Shown here piece after piece: positions 53,748-62,763 of a stretch of DNA of 64,000 bases. Below the pieces are notes generated by a model. The model was given only the letters and a program-made list of their open reading frames with translations, was not told the DNA's origin and made no database searches. Source of the stretch: an uncultured Alphaproteobacteria bacterium (lineage in GTDB: Bacteria > Pseudomonadota > Alphaproteobacteria > HIMB59 > GCA-002718135). Position 1 is the stretch's first letter, and the number at the start of each line of letters is the position of its first letter. The position numbers and the translations under genes are program-made. The stretch covers positions 1 through 64,000 of the forward strand of contig CACJRM010000001.1 in the NCBI GenBank assembly GCA_902595805.1, in the 5' to 3' direction.

Positions 53748-54313
53748 AAAAATTACAAGTTGCTATTTTCATATCGGGAAGAGGTTCCAATTTAGAATCA
53801 CTAATACAATCATCATTGGAAAAACAAAGTTTAGTAGAGGTTCAATTAGTAGTCTCTAATAACTCCAAAGCAAAAGGTTTAACTATTGCCAAAAAAAATA
53901 AAATTCCATGTATACATTTTATTGCAAGAAAAAATTTCGAAAACAAAGTCATGAAGTATCTAAAAAATATAGATATCATTTGTTTGGCTGGTTTTATGCA
54001 AGTTTTAGACTCAAAATTTGTAAGGCAGTGGCGATCGCGATTAATCAATATTCATCCATCTTATCTTCCAGCTTTCAAAGGCTTAAATGCTCAAGATCAG
54101 GCCATAAAGGCTAAAGCGAGCTATTCTGGTTGTAGTGTTCATTACGTTAACGCTAAAATTGACTCTGGAAAGATTATATTACAAAAAAAAGTAAAGATTT
54201 CGAAGAAAGATAATACCGAATCACTCTCAAAGAAAATATTGATAGAAGAGCATAAGGTTTATCCAAGAGCATTACAGATGGTTGCAAAAACACTTTTAAC
54301 AAGACAACAGTAA
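53744..54313 (+). CDS. purN: Phosphoribosylglycinamide formyltransferase (10-formyl-THF dependent)
   Basis: Transfers a formyl group to GAR. The 189-residue protein shows VAIFISGRGSNLESLI, the catalytic region LINIHPSYLPAFKGLNAQDQAI (Asn, His) and GCSVHYVNAKIDSGKIILQ with the Asp. The start is TTG at 53744 overlapping the purM TGA stop; there is no better upstream codon, and coupling with purM is likely. purF follows at one base. Confidence 0.96.
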   Translation: MKKLQVAIFISGRGSNLESLIQSSLEKQSLVEVQLVVSNNSKAKGLTIAKKNKIPCIHFIARKNFENKVMKYLKNIDIICLAGFMQVLDSKFVRQWRSRLINIHPSYLPAFKGLNAQDQAIKAKASYSGCSVHYVNAKIDSGKIILQKKVKISKKDNTESLSKKILIEEHKVYPRALQMVAKTLLTRQQ

Positions 54314-54314
54314 A

Positions 54315-55802
54315 ATGAAAAATCGATTAAATTTCCTAAAAAAATTTGAGGTAAGGCAATCTCATTTTCCCAGATTTAATGAGGAGTGTGGTGTTTTTGG
54401 AATAAGTGGAACCAAAGATGCTGCTGCCTTAACAGCTCTTGGTTTGCATGCGTTGCAACATCGTGGTCAAGAAGGTTGTGGAATAGTAAGCTATGATGGC
54501 AACTCCTATCACTCAGAAAGAAAATTTGGATTAGTTGGCGATAATTTTACGAAGAAACATTCATTAGATAAGTTAAAGGGAAAAATTGCGATAGGACACA
54601 ATCGCTATTCAACAACGGGTGGTGAAACAATAAGGAATATACAGCCTTTTTATGCTGATCTTCATGGTGGAGCTATTAGTATTGCTCATAATGGTAATTT
54701 AACTAACGCACTCCTTTTAAGAGAGCAAATGGTTCGTGAAGGTGCAATATTTCAAACAACATCAGATACCGAAACAATTGTTCAACTTGTAGCTCGTTCA
54801 AAAAAGAAAGATATTTTAAATAAAATTATTGATGCTTTAATGCAAATTCAAGGTGGTTATGCTTTATCAATTATTGCTAATGGTAAGTTGATTGGCGCAA
54901 GAGATCCATTAGGTATTCGACCACTTGTTTTAGGTAAATTTAAAAATGCATTTATCCTTGCCTCTGAAACTTGCGCGCTAGACATTATAGGTGCAAAATT
55001 TATCCGTGAAATTGAAAATGGAGAAGTTGTAGTTATTAATGATAATAAAGTTGAAAGTAGAAGACCTTTTCCAAAAAAACAAATCAAACCATGTGTATTT
55101 GAATACATTTATTTTTCGCGGCCAGATAGTATTTTAAAAAATAAAACCGCCTATGAATATAGAAAAAATTTAGGTACATACTTAGCAAAAGAAACTGATA
55201 TAAAACCTGATGTAGTCGTACCAGTTCCAGATTCTGGTGTTCCTGCTGCACTTGGTTTTAGTGCAGAGTCTGGTATTCCTTTTGAGTTAGGATTAATACG
55301 AAATCATTATGTGGGGAGGACATTTATTGAGCCAACTCAGCAAATTAGAAGTTTAGGTGTAAAGTTAAAACTAAATCCTAACCAAAGTTCTATTAAAAAA
55401 AAGAAAGTTGTTTTAATTGACGACTCATTGGTTCGAGGAACAACATCCACAAAGATAATAAAAATGCTTTATGATTTTGGAGCAAAAGAAGTCCATATGC
55501 GTATTGCTTCACCTGCAATTAAATATCCTGACTTTTACGGAGTTGATACTCCCACCCAAGAAGAATTATTGGCTGCAAACAAAAATTTAGAGGAAATGTG
55601 TAAATATATTGGAGCTAAATCATTAAAATTTTTATCATTAGATGGTCTGTATCAAGCTCTTGGTTATGATGAGAGAGATAATGATAATCCTCAATTTACT
55701 GATCATTATTTTACAGGAGAGTATCCAGTCAGACCTTTAGATTACTTGAATGACGAAAGCTTAAAAAAACTTTCATTTTTAAGTCTTGCTTCAAATAATT
55801 AA
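54315..55802 (+). CDS. purF: Amidophosphoribosyltransferase
   Basis: First committed step of purine synthesis. The 495-residue enzyme has an N-terminal Ntn glutaminase: C25 in NEECGVFGIS would become the N-terminal nucleophile after removal of a 24-residue propeptide. The PRPP motif is VVLIDDSLVRGTTSTK in the C-terminal half. RPDSILKNKTAYEYRKNLG and the FGLIRNHYVGRTFI-like segment are conserved. The propeptide is longer than the roughly 10 residues seen in many bacteria. Confidence 0.97.
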   Translation: MKNRLNFLKKFEVRQSHFPRFNEECGVFGISGTKDAAALTALGLHALQHRGQEGCGIVSYDGNSYHSERKFGLVGDNFTKKHSLDKLKGKIAIGHNRYSTTGGETIRNIQPFYADLHGGAISIAHNGNLTNALLLREQMVREGAIFQTTSDTETIVQLVARSKKKDILNKIIDALMQIQGGYALSIIANGKLIGARDPLGIRPLVLGKFKNAFILASETCALDIIGAKFIREIENGEVVVINDNKVESRRPFPKKQIKPCVFEYIYFSRPDSILKNKTAYEYRKNLGTYLAKETDIKPDVVVPVPDSGVPAALGFSAESGIPFELGLIRNHYVGRTFIEPTQQIRSLGVKLKLNPNQSSIKKKKVVLIDDSLVRGTTSTKIIKMLYDFGAKEVHMRIASPAIKYPDFYGVDTPTQEELLAANKNLEEMCKYIGAKSLKFLSLDGLYQALGYDERDNDNPQFTDHYFTGEYPVRPLDYLNDESLKKLSFLSLASNN

Positions 55803-55822
55803 TTAATGAATTATTTTTTTTC

Positions 55823-57100
55823 ATGAACGTTCTTGTCATTGGTAATGGTGGAAGAGAGCACGCATTATGTTATGGCATAAAACAATCTACTAATTGTTCT
55901 AATTTATATTGTATTCCTGGAAGTGATAGTATCAGTGAAATTGCTTCTTCTATTATCACAGATGTTAATGATCATGACGCTATTCTTCAATTTTGTATAG
56001 AAAGTAAAATTGATTTAGTGGTGATAGGTCCAGAATTGCCTTTAACTAAAGGATTGTCAAACCTTTTAATGAACAATGCTATATTAGTTTTTGGTCCTGA
56101 TCAAATGGGAGCTGAACTAGAAAAATCAAAAAAGTTTACAAAAGATATTTGTAAAAAATTAAATATTGCAACAGCTGCCTATGACGTATTTGACAACTAT
56201 GATGATGCCTTAAATTTTTGTCAAAACCAATCCTATCCTCTTGTTATTAAAGCTGATGGTTTAGCAGCAGGAAAAGGAGTTATTATTTGTCAAACAATTG
56301 AAGATGCAAAAGATGCACTGATCAAATGTTTTAAAGATAATTCTTTTGGTGATGCTGGTTCTGTTGTTGTTATTGAAGAATTTTTAGTTGGTGAAGAGGT
56401 AAGTCTATTTTCACTTGTTGATAAAAATGGATTTGTGTTACCTCTTACAACAGCACAAGATCATAAAAAAATCTTGGAAGGAGAAAAAGGGTTAAACACT
56501 GGTGGTATGGGTGCCTACACACCTGTTCCTTCTATTTCATCAAATAAAATGAATGAATTATCCAAAACATTTGTTGAGCCTATTGTTCAACATCTTGCTG
56601 AACAAGGCATCAACTATCAAGGAATGTTTTATGCAGGATTAATTCTAACAGATAAGGGTCCAAATTTACTCGAAATTAATGTTCGTTTCGGCGATCCGGA
56701 AACACAAGCAATTATTCCACTATTAGAAACAGATTTATTAGAACTCCTTCATGCATCAGCGATAGGTACCTTAAATGAAATAAAAAAAATTAAGTGGAAA
56801 AATGATTATGCCATGACAGTAGTAATGGCTGCTCATGGTTATCCTGAGGATTATAAAAAATTCACATCAATTAATAATTTAGAAAATCTTACTTTATCAA
56901 CGGATGACTATCTATTCCATGCAGGAACAATGCTTAAAGAAAACAAATGGCTCTCTAATGGTGGGCGCGTTTTAAATATCTCTAGTACGGGCAAAGACTT
57001 AAAAACTATTAGAGAAACTATTCACAATATAATTAATCAAATTAATTGGGATGAGGGATATTATCGAAAAGATATTGGTTGGAGATATATTGATGAGTAA
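55823..57100 (+). CDS. purD: Phosphoribosylamine--glycine ligase
   Basis: GAR synthetase of the ATP-grasp fold, 425 residues. Visible blocks are VIGNGGREHALCYGI at the N-terminus, PLVIKADGLAAGKGVIIC, LVGEEVSLFSLVD, EGEKGLNTGGMGAYTPVP and NVRFGDPETQAIIPLL. It is followed in an eight-base overlap by purC, so both are translated together. Confidence 0.97.
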   Translation: MNVLVIGNGGREHALCYGIKQSTNCSNLYCIPGSDSISEIASSIITDVNDHDAILQFCIESKIDLVVIGPELPLTKGLSNLLMNNAILVFGPDQMGAELEKSKKFTKDICKKLNIATAAYDVFDNYDDALNFCQNQSYPLVIKADGLAAGKGVIICQTIEDAKDALIKCFKDNSFGDAGSVVVIEEFLVGEEVSLFSLVDKNGFVLPLTTAQDHKKILEGEKGLNTGGMGAYTPVPSISSNKMNELSKTFVEPIVQHLAEQGINYQGMFYAGLILTDKGPNLLEINVRFGDPETQAIIPLLETDLLELLHASAIGTLNEIKKIKWKNDYAMTVVMAAHGYPEDYKKFTSINNLENLTLSTDDYLFHAGTMLKENKWLSNGGRVLNISSTGKDLKTIRETIHNIINQINWDEGYYRKDIGWRYIDE

Positions 57101-57995
57101 TTCTTTTTTAGTTGAAGGAAAAACAAAAATTATTGAGAAAACAAATGATCAAAATATCATTCGAATTGTAACAAAAGATTTTTTAACAGGTGGTGATGCA
57201 GCGAAGAAAGAGGAAATTAAAGATATTGGAATTCAAAAGACAAAACAAACAAGTAATGTTTTTAGCATGCTAACCAAGGCAGGTATTGCAACATCATTTA
57301 TTGAGCAAGATTCGCCAAATAGTCTTTTAAGTCATAACTGTAATATGCTTCCTTTGGAATTTGTAGTTAGACGTTATGCTTGGGGAAGTTATTTAAGTAG
57401 AAACACTCAATTTGCAAAAGATAAAAGTAATCCTCATCAATTTGAAAACTTAGTTTGGGAAATATTTCATAAACAAGCCGTTGTTATCCCTCCGCATGTT
57501 GCAGAACCTGTGCAAATGGATGAGAGTGAAGCGAGAAGACAATTTTTGAAAGATGGAAAATGGGAAGAGGGTGTATTTACGGATCCATTTGTAAAAACTG
57601 GAGAAGAATGGGAGTTATTTTCAGCCAAACAACCTGTTACAAGCAAAAGCTTGATGAAAACCAAAAAATTATTGTCTGATCAAGAATTAGAAATAGCTAT
57701 TAATGGAATTATTCTTCCAAGTTTCGAGCTTATAGAAGACAAATGGAAAACTATTAAGACAATTGATGGTCCTATACATTTAGTAGATATTAAGTTTGAG
57801 CTTGGTTTTAAAGTATCGGATAACTCGTTAGTTTTATCTGATGTTGTTGATAATGATAGTTGGCGAATATGGCCTGGCGGAGATCCAACTAAACAATTAG
57901 ATAAACAATCTTTTCGTGAAGGAGAAGATTTAGTAGATGTTGCCAATAAATATCAACTGGTAACACAACTAACTGATCAATTTAATTTAAGTTAA
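57093..57995 (+). CDS. purC: Phosphoribosylaminoimidazole-succinocarboxamide synthase, long form
   Basis: Joins CAIR and aspartate. ATG 57093 with GGAG at 57081-57084 is the start; the 300-residue product begins SFLVEGKTKIIEK. Core motifs such as PLEFVVRRYAWGSYL and LVDIKFELGF with VVDNDSWRIWPGG match PurC. It is distinctly longer than the short bacterial enzyme (about 240), with an insertion in the middle (near 130-200: KQAVVIPPHVAEPVQMDESE onwards). It ends four bases from the convergent purK. Confidence 0.95.
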   Translation: MSNSFLVEGKTKIIEKTNDQNIIRIVTKDFLTGGDAAKKEEIKDIGIQKTKQTSNVFSMLTKAGIATSFIEQDSPNSLLSHNCNMLPLEFVVRRYAWGSYLSRNTQFAKDKSNPHQFENLVWEIFHKQAVVIPPHVAEPVQMDESEARRQFLKDGKWEEGVFTDPFVKTGEEWELFSAKQPVTSKSLMKTKKLLSDQELEIAINGIILPSFELIEDKWKTIKTIDGPIHLVDIKFELGFKVSDNSLVLSDVVDNDSWRIWPGGDPTKQLDKQSFREGEDLVDVANKYQLVTQLTDQFNLS

Positions 57996-57999
57996 TAAT

Positions 58000-59043
58000 C
58001 TATTTCTCAATAATCGTTATATGACCCATTTTTCTTTTTTGTTTAATTTCTTTTTTTAAATAGTCATAAAAAAATTCATTATCCTTAAATGTTTTATTTC
58101 GATACGGTGTTATATTATCACCAATTAAATTAATCATTTTGGCATTATACAATTTTTTTGTCTCAATTTTTTCTAAGCCACATACTGCTCGTACATGATT
58201 TTCAAATTGACTAATATTATGAGAGTTCATTGTAAGATGTCCAGAATTATGAACACGAGGAGCAATTTCGTTAGCATATAAATTATCATTAGTATCAATA
58301 AAAAATTCTACACATAACGTTCCAATATAACCTAATTTTTCTACAACGTGTTTTGCCCACTCAATTGATTTTATTCGTATGTCATCAGAGATATCACTTG
58401 GTATTGTTGAATATTTTAAAATTTGTTCTTCATGAACATTCTCAATAGGATCATAGATCTCATAACTATTTTGATCAAAACGAGTAATGACGACTGAAAT
58501 TTCTTTTTTAAGATGAATAAGTTTTTCTAAAATATATTCTTTTGTAAAATCAATCTCTTTTGTAATATCATCTACAGTGTTTAATTTATACTGACCTTTA
58601 CCATCGTATCCTAACGTTGTGGTTTTTAACAAACCAGGCAGCAAGTCTACATTTTCACTCACATCCTTTTCATTTTTGACAGTTACATATTTTGTTGTAG
58701 TTATATTATTATCATTGAGAAATTTTTTTTCTGTTTCTCGGTGTTGAATGAGTTGATTAATTTCAGGTTTTGGTAAAACTTTTTTCTTTTCATTAATTTT
58801 TTTTAATATTGCGAAGGGAATATTTTCAAATTCATATGTAACTAGATCAACTGCATTAATAAAATTATTTATTGTTGTATCATCATCATACTGACCAAAA
58901 ATAAATTTAGACGCAAAGTGTTTCCCGGGTGCATCAGGATCATCACTTAATATGACGGTTTGTATGTCTATTTTTTTTGCAGCATCTGCTAAAAGACTTC
59001 CTAATTGTCCACCACCGATAATGCCAAGTGTGGGTGTATTCAT
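58000..59043 (-). CDS. purK: 5-(carboxyamino)imidazole ribonucleotide synthase
   Basis: ATP-grasp enzyme that carboxylates AIR to N5-CAIR, 347 residues. It begins TPTLGIIGGGQLGSLLADAAKK, followed by VTYEFENIPF, PGLLKTTTLGYDGKGQY and the metal-binding NEIAPRVHNSGHLTMNSHNISQ-type region. It is coupled to purE, three bases upstream. Confidence 0.97.
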   Translation of the reverse strand: MNTPTLGIIGGGQLGSLLADAAKKIDIQTVILSDDPDAPGKHFASKFIFGQYDDDTTINNFINAVDLVTYEFENIPFAILKKINEKKKVLPKPEINQLIQHRETEKKFLNDNNITTTKYVTVKNEKDVSENVDLLPGLLKTTTLGYDGKGQYKLNTVDDITKEIDFTKEYILEKLIHLKKEISVVITRFDQNSYEIYDPIENVHEEQILKYSTIPSDISDDIRIKSIEWAKHVVEKLGYIGTLCVEFFIDTNDNLYANEIAPRVHNSGHLTMNSHNISQFENHVRAVCGLEKIETKKLYNAKMINLIGDNITPYRNKTFKDNEFFYDYLKKEIKQKRKMGHITIIEK

Positions 59044-59046
59044 GAC

Positions 59047-59538
59047 TTATGGTTTTTGTTTAACAGCTTTTGATTGTTTACTTCGATAATTTTTTAGATT
59101 TTTCTTAATTTCTTTATTCGTAAGAGCAATAATGGAAGCTGCATATAAACCGGCATTCATAGCGCCGTCCTCACCGATTGCTACACTGCCAACAGGAATA
59201 CCTTTGGGCATCTGTACTATTGATAATAAACTATCCAATCCTTTTAATTTACGACTTTCTACAGGTACGCCGATTACAGGTATAGTTGTTAATGACGCAA
59301 TCATTCCTGGTAAATGTGCAGAGCCTCCAGCACCAGCAATAATGACAGAAAAATTATTGTCTTCCGCCGATTTGGCAAATTTAAACATTCTCTCTGGTGT
59401 GCGGTGTGCAGAAACAATTTTAGTTTCAAACTTAACTTTCAGTAATTTTAAAATTTTTTCACAATTTTTCATGGTAGCATAATCAGACTTACTACCCATC
59501 ACAATTGCTACTTTATGTTTTGTTGATGCTGAAACCAT
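59047..59538 (-). CDS. purE: N5-carboxyaminoimidazole ribonucleotide mutase (class I PurE)
   Basis: Converts N5-CAIR to CAIR. At 163 residues it has [25 protein letters not shown] with the catalytic His, [15 protein letters not shown] and [20 protein letters not shown]. With purK present next to it, it is the class I mutase. It precedes purK in the same operon, and lies downstream of guaB by 42 bases. Confidence 0.97.
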   Translation of the reverse strand: MVSASTKHKVAIVMGSKSDYATMKNCEKILKLLKVKFETKIVSAHRTPERMFKFAKSAEDNNFSVIIAGAGGSAHLPGMIASLTTIPVIGVPVESRKLKGLDSLLSIVQMPKGIPVGSVAIGEDGAMNAGLYAASIIALTNKEIKKNLKNYRSKQSKAVKQKP

Positions 59539-59580
59539 TTTTATTTTATTGTATCAATTCAATGATGATTCGATACATTA

Positions 59581-60687
59581 TTACATAATGACATCGTGGA
59601 CATTACTTTCACGAGCTCCTGCTTTTGAAATAAAGACAAATTTACAGTTACCCTGCATTTTCTTAATCGTTTTATGACCAGTGTAGCCCATAGAAGATTT
59701 TAAACCACCAACAAGTTGATAGGCTACATCTTCTATTTTACCTTTATATGGAACCATCCCTTCCACACCTTCTGCCACTAATTTTTTTGCATTCTTTGTT
59801 TCTTCTTGGGAGTATCGATCAAAAGACCCTTTTTGCATTGCTCCTACAGAACCCATACCTCTATATGATTTAAATTTTTTGCCTTTAATCGTTAATAATT
59901 TTCCTGGTGACTCTTCAGTGCCGGCAAATAAAGAGCCTATCATGCAAGCACTTGCACCACCTGCTATAGCTTTTGCAATATCACCTGATGTTTTTATTCC
60001 TCCATCTGCAATTACTGGAATTTTAAATTTTTTGGCTACTTGAAATGTTTCCATTACAGCGGAGAGTTGAGGAATACCAACACCAGTCACAACCCTTGTT
60101 GTACAAATTGATCCTGGTCCAATACCTACTTTAATAGCATCTACACCAGCACTAATTAAATCTGATGCAGCTTTTTTTGTAGCAATGTTTCCAACTATGA
60201 GAGGTGTTTTCTTTAAAACTTTTTTTGCTTTTTCAATAAACTGTAAAGTTGTTTTCGTATGTGCATGAGCAACATCTATAAAGACTATATCAACACCAAA
60301 TTTTAATAATTCTAATAGTCGTAAGTACGCATTATTTTCAACACCAATTGCAGCGCCCACCGCAATCTGTCCATTAGAATTAATTACAGCATTTTGAAAT
60401 TTTTTAACGTTCACTTTAAAGCTATGAACTTTTTTTACTTCGCTTGCTTGTTTATCAATTGGCATATTACGGTGAATAACACCTAGACCTCCATGTAGTG
60501 CGAGATTGATTGCCATTTTATTCTCTGTCACGGTATCCATAGCAGCGGAGAGTATGGGAATATGTAATTTGACTTTTCCAATAGTAATCGATGTATCTAC
60601 ATCTTTTGGTTTGATCTCCGAATACGCTGGTGAGAGCAGAACATCATCAAAAGTAACGGAATAATTGGTATTTATTTGGTAGGCCAT
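59581..60687 (-). CDS. guaB: IMP dehydrogenase lacking CBS domains
   Basis: Oxidises IMP to XMP, the first step to GMP. From ATG at 60687 it has 368 residues against about 490 for ordinary GuaB. After [18 protein letters not shown] the two CBS domains are missing, and a short linker leads to [11 protein letters not shown]. The catalytic loop [19 protein letters not shown] (C195) and the flap FDRYSQ with EGMVPYKG are of the IMPDH type rather than GMP reductase. Loss of the CBS module removes the nucleotide-sensing Bateman domain. Confidence 0.92.
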   Translation of the reverse strand: MAYQINTNYSVTFDDVLLSPAYSEIKPKDVDTSITIGKVKLHIPILSAAMDTVTENKMAINLALHGGLGVIHRNMPIDKQASEVKKVHSFKVNVKKFQNAVINSNGQIAVGAAIGVENNAYLRLLELLKFGVDIVFIDVAHAHTKTTLQFIEKAKKVLKKTPLIVGNIATKKAASDLISAGVDAIKVGIGPGSICTTRVVTGVGIPQLSAVMETFQVAKKFKIPVIADGGIKTSGDIAKAIAGGASACMIGSLFAGTEESPGKLLTIKGKKFKSYRGMGSVGAMQKGSFDRYSQEETKNAKKLVAEGVEGMVPYKGKIEDVAYQLVGGLKSSMGYTGHKTIKKMQGNCKFVFISKAGARESNVHDVIM

Positions 60688-60728
60688 TTCCAACAATATT
60701 TATTTTGTTTCGATTTGTAAAATAAATA

Positions 60729-60750
60729 GTTCAAATAATACTTTTTGAAC
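60729..60750. repeat. Inverted repeat upstream of guaB
   Basis: GTTCAAA and TTTGAAC are exact inverted copies with an eight-base spacer, in the 72-base gap between the GNAT-like gene and guaB. On the minus strand it lies about 42 bases before the guaB start and has no T-run after it, so it is more like an operator or a leader hairpin than a terminator. Confidence 0.4.
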
Positions 60751-60759
60751 CCCTACGTC

Positions 60760-61239
60760 TTAAATTTTATATTCGAAGTTCTGCGTTGTAGGGTTAATCT
60801 TAATTAATCTGGCACCATTACGAATATGATAGTGTGTAGCAACTGGAGTTAAAGGCGAAATAGTAATGATGCTCTCAAATTGCTCTTTTGATTTAATATA
60901 TTTTTGCAATTCTTTCATAATTTTTTTCCCTGCTCCTTTTTTAAAAGACCATAACGTATAGGCAATTGGAATGGTCGCTTGATCTTCTTCAACACTCATT
61001 AAATCCATTTCTTTAATGGTTGCTGGTATTTCATTTGTAAAGGCAAAGCAGGCAATACCCTCAATATCATCCTTATATTTCAGACCAAAAATTTTTCTTC
61101 CTTTTGATGTACGAAATTCATTATCCAGTTCTGGGCGCACCGGATCGTCTGATGGATTAACACCATCTAGTTCAACTAGCTCCGTTTTTTTGATCCAACT
61201 AAAGAAATCAAACTCGTATTTGTATCTGCCAATTTTCAT
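60760..61239 (-). CDS. GNAT-like hypothetical protein
   Basis: A 159-residue soluble protein. The central segment GIACFAFTNEIPATIKEMDLMSVEEDQ and the helix FKKGAGKKIMKELQKYIKS followed by ITISPLTPVATHYHIRNGARLI resemble a GNAT acetyltransferase core (acetyl-CoA loop and C-terminal strand), but the Q/R-x-x-G-x-G/A signature is weak (KKGAGKK). Function is unknown. It is upstream of guaB on the same strand and diverges from the MATE gene across 119 bases. Confidence 0.65.
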   Translation of the reverse strand: MKIGRYKYEFDFFSWIKKTELVELDGVNPSDDPVRPELDNEFRTSKGRKIFGLKYKDDIEGIACFAFTNEIPATIKEMDLMSVEEDQATIPIAYTLWSFKKGAGKKIMKELQKYIKSKEQFESIITISPLTPVATHYHIRNGARLIKINPTTQNFEYKI

Positions 61240-61358
61240 TTAAAGTATGTAATGCTTTATAAGATTTGATTAATAAAGATAGTGAATAATTTGTTACTTT
61301 AGTGATTGGATAAATAGTTTATTATCAAATTTTACTAATAAAAATCTAAATATTTATA

Positions 61359-62672
61359 ATGTCCTCTAAATCTTCTATCAAAAATATAATTAAACTTTCT
61401 ATTCCAATATTTTTTGCAAACTTAGCTATTCCTTTAGTTGCCATTGTTGACACAGGACTAATGGGCAATCTTGATAATGCTAGTTACTTGGTTGCTACCA
61501 GTATTGCAGCAAGTGTTTTTTCGATGATTTTCTGGAGTTTTGGCTTCCTGCGTATGGGTACGGTCGGCATGGTAGCTCAAGCTTATGGATCAAAAGATTA
61601 TCAGGAAATTATAAATATATTTTTACGCAATATTTCTTTTGTAATTATTATTTCCTTATTACTTATTATTTTTCAGAGATATATATTTCAAATATCATTA
61701 TCTATATTTGAACTATCATTAGAAACAAAAAAATATTTTAAAGACTATTTTAATCTTCGTATTTATTCCTCATTTGGAGAGCTTACTATTTTTGTAATTA
61801 CAGGATTGTTTATTGGTTTACAGAAAACAAAAACATCAAGTATCATTATTGGTTTCTTTTCTATTACAAATATACTCTTTAGCTTATTTTTTGTTTTATA
61901 TTTAAATTTGAATGTTCAGGGTGTTGCTCTTGGTACTTTAGTCTCTTCTTCTTTGACAACAATTATTTTTTTATTTTATACTTTTTTTGATTTAAATAAG
62001 TTTGCTCAGTTAGAATATAATACACAAAAGATTTTTAACTTTAAAAAAATTAAAAATATTTTTAATATTAATTTTAATATATTTATCCGATCTATTCTTC
62101 TTACATTTGCTTTCTTATATTTTACCTATCTTGGCAATTCTATTAGTGAGGAGACGGTTGCTGCAAACACAATATTGCTTAATCTAACGATGCTATCTGC
62201 GTTTATTCTTGATGCCTATGCATTTTCAACAGAGGGTATTGTTGGATATTCTATTGGCTCTAAAAATTTACGTTTATTAAAAGACGTTATTAAAAATTCT
62301 TTTATTTTAAGTGCTTCTACAGCTTTATTAATATGTGTTATTTTTTTCTTTGGTAATCATTACTTTATTATTGCCATGACTGATTTGTACAAGATTAGAG
62401 ATATCTGTTTTTCCTATGCATATTGGATTGTTATTATTCCTTTTATTTCCTCTTTCTGTTTTCAATTTGATGGTATTTTTGTAGGTGCATCCCAAACAAC
62501 AGAACTACGAAACGCAATGATAGTATCTGTGGTGATTTATATTGTCGCTTCTTTTTTCTTAATAGCAAGTTTTGGTAATACAGGCTTATGGTTATCACTC
62601 TGCATCTTCTTTATTGCCAGAGCTTTGACTTTATTTTCTTATTTAGGTAAAATTTATCAACGCATCACCTAA
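61359..62672 (+). CDS. MATE-family efflux transporter (DinF-like)
   Basis: A 437-residue membrane protein with 12 helices in two MatE repeats. It begins with LSIPIFFANLAIPLVAIVDTGLMG, a DinF/NorM-type first helix, and has FWSFGFLRMGTVGMVAQAYGSKD. It probably exports a cationic or organic solute using a sodium or proton gradient. It stands alone, followed by a T-rich gap and the adhesin gene. Confidence 0.92.
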   Translation: MSSKSSIKNIIKLSIPIFFANLAIPLVAIVDTGLMGNLDNASYLVATSIAASVFSMIFWSFGFLRMGTVGMVAQAYGSKDYQEIINIFLRNISFVIIISLLLIIFQRYIFQISLSIFELSLETKKYFKDYFNLRIYSSFGELTIFVITGLFIGLQKTKTSSIIIGFFSITNILFSLFFVLYLNLNVQGVALGTLVSSSLTTIIFLFYTFFDLNKFAQLEYNTQKIFNFKKIKNIFNINFNIFIRSILLTFAFLYFTYLGNSISEETVAANTILLNLTMLSAFILDAYAFSTEGIVGYSIGSKNLRLLKDVIKNSFILSASTALLICVIFFFGNHYFIIAMTDLYKIRDICFSYAYWIVIIPFISSFCFQFDGIFVGASQTTELRNAMIVSVVIYIVASFFLIASFGNTGLWLSLCIFFIARALTLFSYLGKIYQRIT

Positions 62673-62763
62673 AAAACTGAGAAAATACCTATTTTTTTTT
62701 TAAAACATATATAAATAATATCAAAAATTTGGTCTAAATTTTTAAAAGGCGATAAACATTATT

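Noticed and set aside
59550-59577. TGTATC/GATACA inverted repeat as the guaB terminator
   Set aside because: The stem is only six pairs with a 16-base loop and lacks a T-run, so I could not support it as a terminator.
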